Source: Takakia lepidozioides (lineage: Eukaryota > Streptophyta > Takakiopsida > Takakiales > Takakiaceae). Taken from it: 64,000 nucleotides of DNA. Each line of letters opens with the position of its first letter. Position 1 is the first letter of the stretch. The notes under the pieces are model-generated. The model did no database searches, had not been told where the DNA came from, and saw only the letters and a list, made by a program, of their open reading frames with translations. The translations under genes and the position numbers were made by a program. The DNA is taken from contig CM060731.1 in assembly GCA_030704615.1 (NCBI GenBank), positions 19,344,001-19,408,000 on the forward strand, in the 5' to 3' direction. Shown piece after piece: positions 1-10,597 of this stretch.

Positions 1-56
1 TGAAGCACAAGTGCCAGATCCGACCTCTAAATTATATTGGATAACAACTATCAGAC

Positions 57-2552
57 ATGCAACCTTTTCCCAGCATCGATGAAACTGTTGCCCCAGACCC
101 AACAGATTTGTGGGGTCCGTACGTTCGAAGGGCTCCATATCCTACCAACACTCCATGGCTGAACTTTGTGCTCAACAAAGGAACGTGTCCCGAGTACATA
201 CATCCTTTCTTAGTCCAAGCTCAGGACGGCCATCTCTCTATCTGCTATCCGACGAGAGCTGTCCAACCAGGATTCATCTTCCAAGTCTTTGTTGCTAATT
301 TGACTCTGCATTTACAAGAAGGTTGTGGGTGTCACGCTGTTTCACACTATGATGATCTTAGTGTGACCCTTGATTTTGGAGGATTGCTCACAGTGCCCTT
401 AGTGAGAGGGAGTCCTTATATCACTGTGATCTGCAATGGAGGCACGCCTTTTTTTTCTACCATCCATGCAGTTCTTGATTTGTGGTCCAATGCAGAAGAG
501 ACCAAGTATCGAATTACAATGAACAATGGTCAAGTCTGGTTGGTCTACTCTTCAGGGCCCTTGCATTTATCAACAGAGCTGCAAGTCGAGAGTGCTTTCA
601 GGGGGGTCTTGAGAATAACTGTGATTACGGAAGGGGAAGCATCAGAGAGCATTCTTGATCGCTTTAGCACATGTTATGCTGTGGGGGGCATAGCAGATTT
701 CTCTGTACCATTCCAAATAAAGTATCGTTGGAAGAAACAGGGGTGGGGTGACCTGCTTATGCTTAGCCTTCCTCTGCACAGAGAGATACTATCTAATCCC
801 TTGGAGAGAATTTCAGGCCTTACATTCAACAGCATGGATGGCGCACTTGAAGGTTTAGTGGGCCACATATGGGTCTTACAGGAGAGGCCCATTTCTGTTG
901 GTTGGTATTCATCAAAGGTGATTGAAGACCCTGCCGCCCGTGCTCAGGTGGCTGAAGCATTAGAGTGGGATGTAAGTCAGCTGTCCACAATAGGCACCGC
1001 CTCAACTTACTTCTTTGGAAAAGCTGTTGCCCGCGCAGCTCGGTTGGCTCTGATTGCTGAAGAGCTAAGCCTTCCTCGCATTGTTGGCAAAGTCCATGAA
1101 TTCCTTGTCTCTTCCATTACTCCATGGTTTGATGGAACATTTGCTGGCAATGCACTTTTGTATGACAGAAAGTGGGGAGGGGTGATCAGTAGAGATGGAT
1201 CCAGAGACGCAGGTGCCGATTTTGGGCTGGGTATCTACAATGATCATCATTACCACATGGGTTACTTTGTTTATGCAGGTAAGCCGACACGACACCCAAC
1301 CTACTTGGTTTGAAACAATGTGATTGCTCGCCAGAATTCTCTCCTAGTACTTTTGACAATTCCCTCCTAATTGTGGAACTCCTTCATCACAGGGCATTTT
1401 TTGTCTAGTCACCTGCTTGGAAAAAACAAAGTAACTCTGCAACTGCACTGCACTTAAATTGTATAGCAAATCAGCAGTCAGGTGTTGGCAGTATTCTAGC
1501 TGATTCAAATTCTATAGACTATCAAAAGTAAGCTTCCTCACAATAACCTGAGGCAATCCAACCTAGAGGACTAGGTTTTAGTATCTCCGGCTCACCACCT
1601 TAGTATCTCAGTGAAGTCATATGACTAATTAGTAGCTCTGAAATTCTTTCCAGAGTTGCATGCTGAAATACAACTCCAATCACTCAGTTAGAAGCAGATG
1701 TGTGCACACTGCTGTACACTGACCATATTCGAGATCCCTTTAAGAGGCAAGAATTGGCAAGGTCTGAAGATACTTCTTGTTTCATATCCTTTTGCATCTG
1801 TGATTTGTAGTGCAAAATGCACTAGCCTGAGTGGCGATGGGAAACGCAGGAGCGGTTTTGGCGAAGCTGGACCCTGGCTGGGGCCGTGCCTACAGGCAGC
1901 ACTTGTATGCCGTCGTGGCGGACTACATGAACGTCGATCCAACGAACAAATTATTTCCTCGTCTACGAAACTTCGACGCTTTCGTGCTACACTCGTGGGC
2001 AGGCGGGCTAACGGAGTTCGCGGACGGACGAAACCAGGAGTCGACGAGCGAGGCCGTGCACGCCTATTACGCTGCGTCGCTGCTGGGGCTGGCCTTCGGG
2101 CGACGCATCGCTCATCAACGTCGGTCTCACGTTGGCTGCGCTCGAAGCTCGCGCGGCGCAGGCGCTATGGCACGTGCCGGTTGCGCGCGGTGTACGAGCG
2201 GACGTTCGTGGCGGAGAACCGCGTGGTGTCGGTGCTGTGGAGCAGCAAGCGCGACAGCGGGCTGTGGTTCGCGGCCGCGGATCGCAGGGACTGCAGGCTG
2301 GGCATTCAGCTCCTGCCCCTCACTCCCTTCTCCGCCGTCCTCTTCTCGGACGCAACGTTCGCAAGGGAGCTGGTGGATTGGACCATGCCCACGCTCCAGC
2401 GGGACGATGTCACGGACGGCTGGCGTTGCTTTGTCTACGCTCTGCAGGCCCTGTATGCTCCTGACCAGGCCCTTGCGCTGGTGGTCCGTCTCTCTTCCCA
2501 TGACGATGGCAACTCTTTGTCCAACTTGTTGTGGTGGATTCACACGAGATAG
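57..2552 (+). pseudogene. GH81 endo-1,3-beta-glucanase gene, two exons, exon 2 frameshifted
   Basis: Glycoside hydrolase family 81 enzymes cleave beta-1,3-glucan (callose or fungal wall glucan). Exon 1 is 57-1278 (407 codons plus one base). It shows the family N-terminal block (PYPTNTPWLNFVLNKG, EYIHPFL) and ends in the YNDHHYHMGYFVYA core motif. The donor is cag|gtaagc at 1279 and the acceptor cgcag ends at 1849; joining them in phase gives YFVYA-GAVLAKLDPGW. Exon 2 carries HSWAGGLTEFADGRNQ followed by ESTSEAVHAYYAA, which holds the family's acidic catalytic region, and ends naturally at LLWWIHTR. About 640 residues in total is normal for plant members. Two breaks are seen. After LAFG at about 2101 one extra base shifts the frame, and a second shift near 2170-2193 is needed to reach YERTFVAEN. 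I therefore call it a pseudogene, though sequencing errors would look the same. No upstream exon or signal peptide could be judged because only 56 bases precede it. Confidence 0.85.
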
Positions 2553-2606
2553 TGTCCCATTATGCCGTTTGTTTGTCTGCGATTTTTTGTATAGGAAGCT
2601 GAAAGA

Positions 2607-3270
2607 GCTTACAACAAGTTCGCATCTCAAAGAAAGAGAGTAATTTGTGTACTCACTGGTGTGGTTGCTTGCAACGATCTTCTTGCCATGGAGAAGGTAA
2701 TGTTGCAATTTGGGGCTAGGAGAATTGGAATAAGTTATGTAGTCGTCACCACGTTAGTATATATGACTGTGGGGTCAATGTGGACACGTGTCAAGCAGGT
2801 GCCTCGCCGCGCATGACGCAACTTTGTTTGTTAACACACTGTAACCCAAACTCTAACTGCATTGAACAACGGCAAGCACCATTGGTCTACGAGAGCTGCA
2901 AGACAACACAAACTCTAACTGCATTGAACAACGGCAAGCACCATTGGTCTACGAGAGCTGCAAGACAACAAGCTTACAAACAAGTTCGCATCTCAAAGAA
3001 AGAGAGTAATGTGTGTACTCACTGGTGTGGTTGCTTGCAACGATCTTCTTGCCATGGAGAAGGTAATGTTGCAATTGGGGGGCTAGGAGAATTGGAATAA
3101 GTTATGTAGTCGTCACCACGTTAGTATATATGACTGTGGGGTCAATGTGGACACGTGTCAAGCAGGTGCCTCGCCGCGCATGACGCAACTTTGTTTGTAA
3201 CACACTGTAACCCAAAAAATAACTGCATTCACGGCCAACTTGGTCTACGAGAGCTGCAAGACAACCGTGA
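2607..3270. repeat. Tandem duplication downstream of the GH81 gene
   Basis: A segment starting with gcttacaacaagttcgcatc at 2607 recurs at 2972 as a near-identical copy. Both run through the same tgtgtactcactggtg, ccatggagaaggtaatgttg and tatatatgactgtggggtc blocks. Inside the first copy a block of about 60 bp (aactctaactgcattgaac to gagctgcaagacaaca) is itself doubled at about 2850-2970; a third, diverged copy lies at about 3218-3265. No protein was recognised in it. Confidence 0.8.
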
Positions 3271-3639
3271 ACACACAGTAGCAAGCTTCATTCCATGGAA
3301 AAATATGGAGAAATTTTTTGAGGGTTTGCTGCTGGAAGGCTTTGAAAGTGATGGGTCAAGCTATGGTAGTGATTTGCAAGTGCGAGGACACCACCACTTT
3401 GCAAATGTGAAGAGAACTTCAACTTGAGTTTGGACAAACTACACAACCTTATGGCCGCTAGATCTTTGGGAGGAGAAATACTAGGATCATTGCGTGGACC
3501 TATGAGGGGAAAAGATTGGGTTCATGCAGGTTTTCTAATGCACCACGCCGTATGTGGAAGCATTGCCGCGACGAGGTGGACTCGCCTTCTGCTGTTGCAA
3601 CTTCACCTTCTATCAAAGTAGACAATCATGCTGCACCGA
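3271..3639. other. Gene-poor stretch, no recognised content
   Basis: Only short open frames are present, such as one reading MEKFFEGLLLEGFESDGSS. No family was recognised and there are no clear splice signals. Confidence 0.4.
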
Positions 3640-4560
3640 AACTTGCCAAACTGTCTCAGACATTGCCATATCTAATCTCAGGCATATCCTAGAGCTGACA
3701 ATAATTATGTAGCACACAACAAGCAGTTGTGATTTTTTGGGCTCTATCAAGCACAAAGTTGAAGCTTCTTAGAATGTGCCAACAATTTTTCAAAGAACCA
3801 AAAGCATTTTCAGTGACAACTCTACCACTGTTCATGCTAAAATCACAACGCCTGTTATCAATGTCTTCAGGGTTACATCACAACTTGAAGTTCCATATGT
3901 GGATCAAGTAAGCGGAAGCGCCAGTCCAACATGGTGTAATCCTCATTTGACGAACTGTAACCACATATTCTTACAAAATAATATGATCTTTCATTTCTCT
4001 ATACAAGTTCTCTATACAACCGCGACACCTTGAACTAGGCTCCATCAGCACACCAGTCCCACACAGACACTCCAAAATTATACCTTGTGTGGCTGGAACA
4101 ACTTCTAAAACAATGCTCTTGAATTTTTTTCGGTTGTAAAAATCCACAGTAGGTCACCCTCTAGTTTAGTTTCTCTGAAAGAAGGATGTGACTTCCATCA
4201 ATTGCACCCACAATGTTGGGCAATCCTGTAATATGTCTGAAAGTATCGATAATTTCTATCAATTGCTCTATTGACGATATGCTAATGTATTTGCTCCCAG
4301 GTGTTTCCCCTTAAAAAAAATTAAAAAAAAAGTATTTACTGAATAAACATTCAGCCTTGGTAGTAAACGCATCACAAACAATATCAATATACTTGCGAAT
4401 GGTTGACGCACCAACATTAAATCGATCTGCCATTATGTACGATGATATATGGGCAAATCTGTACATAACAACTGCCACAATCTTTCATCGCCTCATTGAT
4501 TTGTTACCTAGAGCTCCTGATGGGTCTCCAGAAGCAAGCCCTGTTTAGGTCCAAGAGTTT
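3640..4560 (-). pseudogene. Decayed PIF/Harbinger transposase
   Basis: Reading the minus strand in shifting frames gives the landmarks of a HARBI1-like DDE transposase in the right order. First is an HTH-type block with MADRFNVGASTIRKYIDIV at about 4440-4375. Next is GLPNIVGAIDGSHI (first catalytic Asp region) at about 4235-4190, then DFYNRKKFKSIVLEVV at about 4120. Last is the C-terminal block VVTENAFGSLKNCW ... ACCVLHNYC at about 3840-3700. Stops, frameshifts and an A-rich insertion (about 4310-4330) interrupt it, so it is dead. Terminal repeats were not identified. The family assignment rests on motif order and is fairly firm; the outer limits are approximate. Confidence 0.7.
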
Positions 4561-5235
4561 TTTCACTAGTATGAGGACATAAATAAACACAATAGTAAGA
4601 TCGTCAATGACCATTTATTACCAGATTTTTCAGAAAACTTGCTGGTATCAAGACCAAGCTATTGTTTCTCCAGTGAAAAATCAATCCACCCTGATAGGGA
4701 AATACCCACAAGGTGCGACAGCTCTTATTTACACTGGCTCTGGCTGGAATATTCTCTCCCCTTTTTTGAAAGATTGTGAACCCTGTCTGGGGCGGCTTGC
4801 CGAAACCAAGCCAACATACAACTATTTAGATAGCAAGCTTCTCTTGCCAAAAATGCATCTGGTGGGACGCCTTGAATCCTACCTGCATGGTGCATGTCAT
4901 CTTTTGGTGGTTGTGGAAATGGTTTCTGGATCCCGGAGGTCATTGACAGTACAAGCGGTAAGCTCACAGAGAAATGCTGCTCTTGAGTAAGAAAACGGAA
5001 TGCCTCTCAGTGTGACTGCACATCCGCCTCACTTCAAATCCAAACAAAGTAAGAAAAAAGATTTACACAGATTAACCTCTGAACCGCAGGCCATGCTATA
5101 GATATGTTCAGCCCTCTTTGAGCTCTTCGAGAGAGTATTAATGATATTCTGCACAACAATGTTACAATGGCCACCACATGATAATATCTCACAGGGGACC
5201 CATCCAGCAGATGATAAAAAAGAACACTACAAATG
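4561..5235. other. Stretch between Harbinger remnant and KIN17 copy
   Basis: No protein family recognised on either strand. It may hold the 5' part of the Harbinger relic and the 3' flank of the KIN17-like copy. Confidence 0.35.
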
Positions 5236-6196
5236 CTAAGAAATAGAACCAATTTTACAGATGTCTTCATAGTCCAATGGCGGGAAGTAGTCTGCCGTTC
5301 CAAAAGCCAATCCCTTTTCTATCTGAACCTTGGCAGCAAATTTGGCAGTATCAATAGCAAGCAACCGTGCATGCGATCCTCTGTAAGCACCATTCACAAT
5401 TTTCACAAGGCTTCCAATTTGAGGAATCACAGTCTCCAGCTCCTCCTGGTCAACTTTGAGCTGCGGCAACTCTTCGTTTTCATCCTCAAACATTGCAGGC
5501 TTCACTGTCGCATGACTACCATTTCCATTCATGGAGGGTATATCTCCACCAAGTTTAATCAAGGAAGACCCGAGAGAAAAAACAATCTTCTCACCATCTG
5601 TTTTCATAAGCTCTGTCTTTTCAATTTCTATCTGTTTCGAATCCGGCTTGGCAAACTTGGTCGCTCTTTCAATTTGATCGGCAAGGACCTTATCATGCCT
5701 ATCCTCATCAGCAAGATCTGCCCGCTGTCGCTTATTTTTTAAGCTTTCTTTCAACTCAAGGCTCTCGATCAATGAGGGTCATGAACCAGCCCTTGGGAGT
5801 TTCATCAACCTTGCACTTCCCCGTCCGCCCCAGGTACTTGACAAACTCTGTAAGAGTCGCCCACTTGGTAGAGTTCATGTGGATATGATGCCTATTTGCG
5901 ATATACTCATTCCACACCACAGTAGCCGCAACTCTGCTGAATCGATGACTTCTCTTCAAATGTTCCATGAAGGAATCCTCGAACTCTTCAGAGTAACCAT
6001 CAATGAATCGATCAGGGTTATCACCAAACACCTGCATCTGCCGCTGATGGCTCTCCGACATGCAGTGACACTTGAAACCGTTCTCATCCCGGCACTGCTT
6101 CTGGCACATCTGACAGTACCACCTCAACTTCTGCAGCCCCTTGGCCTTGATCCTGTTGGCGATAGCCTTGGGTGTCAGAAACTCATTCTTCCCCAT
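5236..6196 (-). pseudogene. KIN17: KIN17-like DNA/RNA-binding protein, intronless copy with frameshift and internal loss
   Basis: KIN17 is a conserved nuclear zinc-finger protein linked to DNA replication, repair and RNA processing. The first frame starts at 6196 (MGKNEFLTPKAIANRIKAKG). It has the C2H2 finger (WYCQMCQKQCRDENGFKCHC, with H following in SESHQRQM) and then the winged-helix-like block to GWFMTLIDREP, where it stops at about 5758. A one-base shift restores a second frame (ELKESLKNKRQRADLADEDR) that runs to the C-terminal IVNGAYRGS and AKVQIEKG ... DYEDICKI. About 320 residues remain against roughly 390-430 usual. The missing part falls just before KVDQEELETVIPQIG, where the first SH3-like/KOW half normally lies. 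No introns are seen over about 960 bp. The intronless state, frameshift and internal loss suggest a processed pseudogene, but a telo-box-like element upstream leaves a recently broken gene possible. Confidence 0.8.
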
Positions 6197-6383
6197 CTCG
6201 CGAACCCGATGTCTCGGCCGCGATTTAGCAAACAGATGTCTCCAATCCTACTAAACTCTCTACATTCCCAACATGCATTCGAATGCTACCACATCCCCCA
6301 TAACAACCAGACCGGATTCTATGCGTGTGTGAGTGTGTGTGAGAGAGACAATCACACACACGAGCCAACAGAGCTGAGAACGC

Positions 6384-6391
6384 TAGGGTTT
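6384..6391 (-). promoter_or_regulatory. Telo-box-like element upstream of the KIN17 copy
   Basis: The minus strand reads AAACCCTA about 190 bp upstream of the KIN17 start. This motif is common near transcription starts of plant growth and translation-related genes. Function here is inferred from position only. Confidence 0.3.
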
Positions 6392-6714
6392 GGAGTTTAC
6401 ACTGTTTTATTATATTTTATTTATTTCTTTGGAATTACATATAATTGGAGAGGACTAAGCTTATCCAACGAGTTTAAGGCAAGCGTGTGAGGTGGTGGGG
6501 CCCGCTGGCCGGCGCTCCGAGAGGCTCCGGGAGACTACCAGTCAAATCTCATCCCGCATTGGGAAGGTGGGGAGCGCTCCACACTCCTGTTCCCTTCTCA
6601 TGCTCCCCACCTTTAAGACCATGTTCCCAAATATTCTCCAATTTTGCTCCCCTGTTCCCGCTCCCGGATCCATGCTCCCCATAGTAGCTCATTGATTTCC
6701 TAAGCTATGATGGT
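6392..6714. other. GC-rich stretch, no gene recognised
   Basis: Contains GC-rich sequence at 6487-6560 and CT-rich sequence at about 6590-6690, with no convincing coding signal. Confidence 0.35.
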
Positions 6715-6970
6715 GTTCATGGCCAGCTGGAAGGTTGCTGTAGCATTTTTCAGAGCAAATGGCATCACCAGCCACTCATACAGTCCTGATCTGGTGATCA
6801 CTGCCGTTTTGATCATTCATTCCGATCTGCCAGAAGCCACTCTGTAGATCTAATGCCTAGAACCAGCTAGCCTTTCCTAATTGTTGCAAGACGTCTCGAA
6901 TCATGGGCATAGGATATGAGTCTCTCCTTGTTTGTTGGTTCAGCGATCGGGTCTAGTTGCTGGGCAGCTC
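6715..6970 (-). pseudogene. Fragment of a Ty3/Gypsy reverse transcriptase
   Basis: The minus strand reads DSYPMPMIRDVLQQLGKASWF, a stop, ALDLQSGFWQI, and then after a one-base shift [20 protein letters not shown] followed by NATATFQ. This is the canonical RT stretch between the YPLP and FGL.NAP.TFQ blocks. Only about 80 residues are present and both a stop and a frameshift break them. It is not part of the large Gypsy element at 22-29 kb, whose wording in this region is different. Confidence 0.75.
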
Positions 6971-9371
6971 ACACATAGCAGACAGATGCTTATGTGTAAG
7001 GGCTATCTGGAGGTTATATTACCTTCCTGCAGGTAGTGGTCCGTCTTCTTTTACAGCATGCTGTTTCATAAAACTTATACCATTGGGAAATCCATTGAAA
7101 ATCCGCCTCTTTCAAGTCAGCTAGAGAAATGAAATGAAATGAAATGAAATGGTGCTTCATAACGTCCACGGAAAGCTCATAGAGCTTATGGGACAAAATG
7201 GAAGAAAACATGAGAGAGGAACAAATCCAGAAACCACAATTAATGAGAGATATGGCACATTTCTAGAAGATGAAACGTTGTTTTGGATTTAAAGTGTATT
7301 CATTACAAAAGTATTGAGATATCAGCCTTCAGCTTTCACAGCTGCTGGCTCGCAAAGCTCCATCGCTCCAATGCACCGGTACGTGGATTTGTGGCTCTCG
7401 GAGAGTGTGTTACAGTAGATTTTGCAAGCTCCCGAAAACCTGTAAGAAGTGACTAAGAGGAAACATCAGGAGATTTTCCAGTAAATCACGGACTGAAAAG
7501 AAAGTAGTCCAGAGAATAGGGGTCTGTACACCCAACAGGGTCAAAAAGATGCCAAAATCACCAAGCCCTAGTAAAAAGAGGCCACGAATACAAGCTCAAA
7601 TGCTGCCTCAAATGCTGCTTGGGGGGTCGTGGAAGTCATATTTGAGGTGTGGAACTTCAAGCGGAGAGTGTTGAGAGCCAGGGTGTTTTTTTCACATCTG
7701 TACAGTCTTGCAGGAAGTTTGGACAGGCATCACCATAGCTGCTCGGAGCAATAGTGCAGTGTCATGATGTATTTGGCATCATTATTCCCAAAGTTGACAC
7801 TTCTATGGAGAAGCTTGAGCAGGGTCCCTTGCACCCAATGTGGGCAGTATTCCTGTGAGAAGTAGCTCAAAAATCAAAACGATGGAGATGACATGAAAAG
7901 TATAGTATGGACGTGGGCTGATTACACAGACAGTGCACAGCGAGAGCAAAGTGAGTTGGAGAGCTATGGCGGCGGGCTTGCTAACATCGTTAACCTTGAC
8001 TAGGGTAGAGGTGCCGCTAGAGAGAGTCCGGATAGTGACTAGGATGAGCAGAGAGTTTAGTGGAATTCTTAAAGTAGCAGGTAGCAGAGAAGATAGCAAA
8101 GGAGCACTACAGAGAGCGGCACTCCAGGCTACATTTGTATCATACAAACCAATGCAATGTGTAATGAGACATCGAAAACCCACAAAACAAAAACAGTATC
8201 ATTAAGATAAAGAATAAATACACCAGAACTGCACATTGCAGCGTCCTGAAAGAAAACGGTTCGAATATGATGGTGTTGAAATCATGTATCCTATCGGTTG
8301 GCACAGAGAACGAAATCTATGCGTCATCTTTCATACAGGCATTTGCGAGCAGACCCAGTACAGCAGCATTGCTTTCCATGATGTCCCTCTAGAAAATCCT
8401 TAAGATGGACTAGGGATTTGCCTTTGCCATCGCCCAAAAAAGGGAGAGAGAGTGGACTCACCAGAAGAATGTGTGATGCCCGAGCAAGAATTTGTGATTG
8501 CGATCCTAATTTGTAGCTGGCAACATGGCAAGAAGATGTTGTTGGCGACGCACATTCCCTAATGTCACTTCATGTATTTCCGTGTGTATACATGCTAGTA
8601 TGTTGGTTGACAGGTGTTGTACAGCAGGTGAGTTGCGTCCTCGAATAGGAGATGATTGCCATACTGAAGGTAAGCGCATGGGGAAGATGGGCATACAATC
8701 AGTCTATCGAGGCCCCCTTCTTCCCCCTTCTTTAGTGCCAAGTACCACAATACTTAGAGATGAGACCCTCCTCCAAGTGCGGATACTGACTTAGTTCTTA
8801 TGAGCCAATAATCTCCGGCAATCTGCGAGAAGCTTATGTACCTTGGAGGGGGATCATTCCTTTGTCTTGAGTGGCTCTATGACAACAGCAACTCCACTGT
8901 CCTGTATTAAGGCTTTTGAACTCTTTCGTCTCGCTACAGCGCATGACCCACTGGGATCCTTGAAACACATTCAAAAAATCAAAAAATCGGCAGAGCCATG
9001 AGCATATCCCATGCTAACTTCACGTTCTTGGTTATCAATTCTGCTGCAGGTACTCGGGTGGCGATTATGCTTAGAGATCTTGCCATTGCTATAGTTGCCA
9101 TCTGTAGAATTCAACCCACCAGTTCCACTTCAGCCATTAAGATCCTATTCCTACGCCACTTCTCCCCATCCTCTTATCAAGCAAACATATCTTCAGATGT
9201 ACCACTCCTAAAACCCAGACAAGCACCTTGCCTACCAGCAGAGGCCCAGGCAGGAAAGGTTTCTACTGCTTAATCCGAGATGAAGAACAAAAGGAGGAAA
9301 CCTAAGTGCCCCACACAGATTGGTGATTATGACCAGCATCCACATCATTCACTCACATTAAGTAGTACCTT
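6971..9371. other. Long stretch without a recognised gene
   Basis: Holds a (GAAAT)n run at about 7125-7150 inside a stretch resembling 54215-54310, and only short frames otherwise. A hydrophobic minus-strand frame at 7803-8183 has no family signature. It could include 3' exons of the minus-strand ORF at 9372-10517, but none could be identified. Confidence 0.4.
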
Positions 9372-10517
9372 CTAAACGAGCAAAGGGGGAGAAGTTCGGA
9401 AGCGAATACTAACCACTTTCCATTGCCGCTCAAAAAAGTTGTGTAGCTCTTCCCAGAGCTTTTCCTTCAAGGTGGTCACCTCTTCCAGGTGGACGGGATC
9501 AACTTGCAGCATGCCCAAAATGGGCTTACGCAGGTTGTAGGCCAGCCAAGCAACCGTAAGGGGGTCCATTGCGTTGGTTGCTTGCATCAGTTCTCTATAT
9601 TGGGGCGGGCTGGTGGCTAAAGCAGCCACCACAGCCTCGCATATGCGGACGAGCCCAAAGAAGGAGAAGGCAAACACAAGAATGTCAGTTGCAATTCGCA
9701 CCAGCGCGGCGCGCTGCATTGTCAGTTCTGTTGCTGTCCATTGTGCCACCGTCGACACTCCCTGCTTGGTTTCATACATGGCTGCCCCGAAGGCTGGCCC
9801 ATGTGCCTTGTCTGTCTTCTTTCCCATATTCAACAATTGTTTGACGCTACTGAGTGAGAATTCCTTCCCGCTAACTCCTAATTTCCGAATAAGCTCCTTG
9901 ATTGACCTCAATGAATATTTACGTGCGCCTGATAAGTCTTGCATCTGCGCATCTGCATCTCCTGACAGTGACATCTCTGACACCAGGCCCACAGTTCGAG
10001 GGTCTGCCATCAGCACTTCTGGTATCAATGTCTCGTCCTCTGCTGCCGAGCCCTTCTCTGCTCTGGACGTGGCCTCTACTTCATCCCAATCTCTGTCGAC
10101 CAGCGAGTTTTCATTTAAAGAAGCAGCAAAACTTGCTCTAACATCAGGAGATGCTGAAGGATTGGGCCTCCTCGCTAGGCGATTTTCACCTAATGATGTA
10201 CCTCTTGAATAAAATCGCATATGCTGGGACGCCCCTCCATTAAACTTTCTGGCAGTCTCACTAGTGGAACAAGCCCGCGCGCATGTGACAGATTCAACCC
10301 AGCCTGAACCTTGATCTACCCAATTCCTTGCTGCGCTCCTTCCCAACTCTAGCCTTTCGCACACACCCACCACCCTACATTTAATGATTTTTGAATTCTT
10401 ACGAACAGAATTTTGTGACAAGGAGATAGTGGAGCTGGAGCTGACTCTGGAGATGCCCTGTGGAACAAAGTCAAAGCCGCATAGCATCCCTCCTCCCACT
10501 TTGCGTGCCGACTCCAT
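9372..10517 (-). CDS. Unidentified protein with one likely membrane helix, possibly organelle-targeted
   Basis: A 381-residue open frame, the longest uninterrupted one in the left part outside the transposons. I do not recognise the family. The N-terminus (MESARKVGGGMLCGFDFVPQ) is followed by a Ser-rich basic stretch (RVSSSSTISLSQNSVRKNSK), which would suit a plastid or mitochondrial transit peptide. Residues of about 150-200 are acidic. A helical block (ELIRKLGVSGKEFSLSSVKQ) leads into a hydrophobic segment (ILVFAFSFFGLVRICEAVVA) that is probably one transmembrane helix. The frame closes soon after FERQWKV at a gtggttagtatt sequence that could be a splice donor, so the last ten residues may be intron and more exons may lie to the left. 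No partner gene is implied by the neighbours. Confidence 0.5.
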   Translation of the reverse strand: MESARKVGGGMLCGFDFVPQGISRVSSSSTISLSQNSVRKNSKIIKCRVVGVCERLELGRSAARNWVDQGSGWVESVTCARACSTSETARKFNGGASQHMRFYSRGTSLGENRLARRPNPSASPDVRASFAASLNENSLVDRDWDEVEATSRAEKGSAAEDETLIPEVLMADPRTVGLVSEMSLSGDADAQMQDLSGARKYSLRSIKELIRKLGVSGKEFSLSSVKQLLNMGKKTDKAHGPAFGAAMYETKQGVSTVAQWTATELTMQRAALVRIATDILVFAFSFFGLVRICEAVVAALATSPPQYRELMQATNAMDPLTVAWLAYNLRKPILGMLQVDPVHLEEVTTLKEKLWEELHNFFERQWKVVSIRFRTSPPLLV

Positions 10518-10597
10518 AGCCCCACTGGCCCCCTCGTCCCAGGCGTTTCGCCTGCAACTGTGTTTGCTCTCTCACTCACTCTTTTAAAAATCCGCAC

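Noticed and set aside
7803-8183. Hydrophobic minus-strand frame that could be a small membrane protein
   Set aside because: Composition looks like chance (Leu/Ser/Thr-rich low complexity) and no neighbouring exon or motif supports it.
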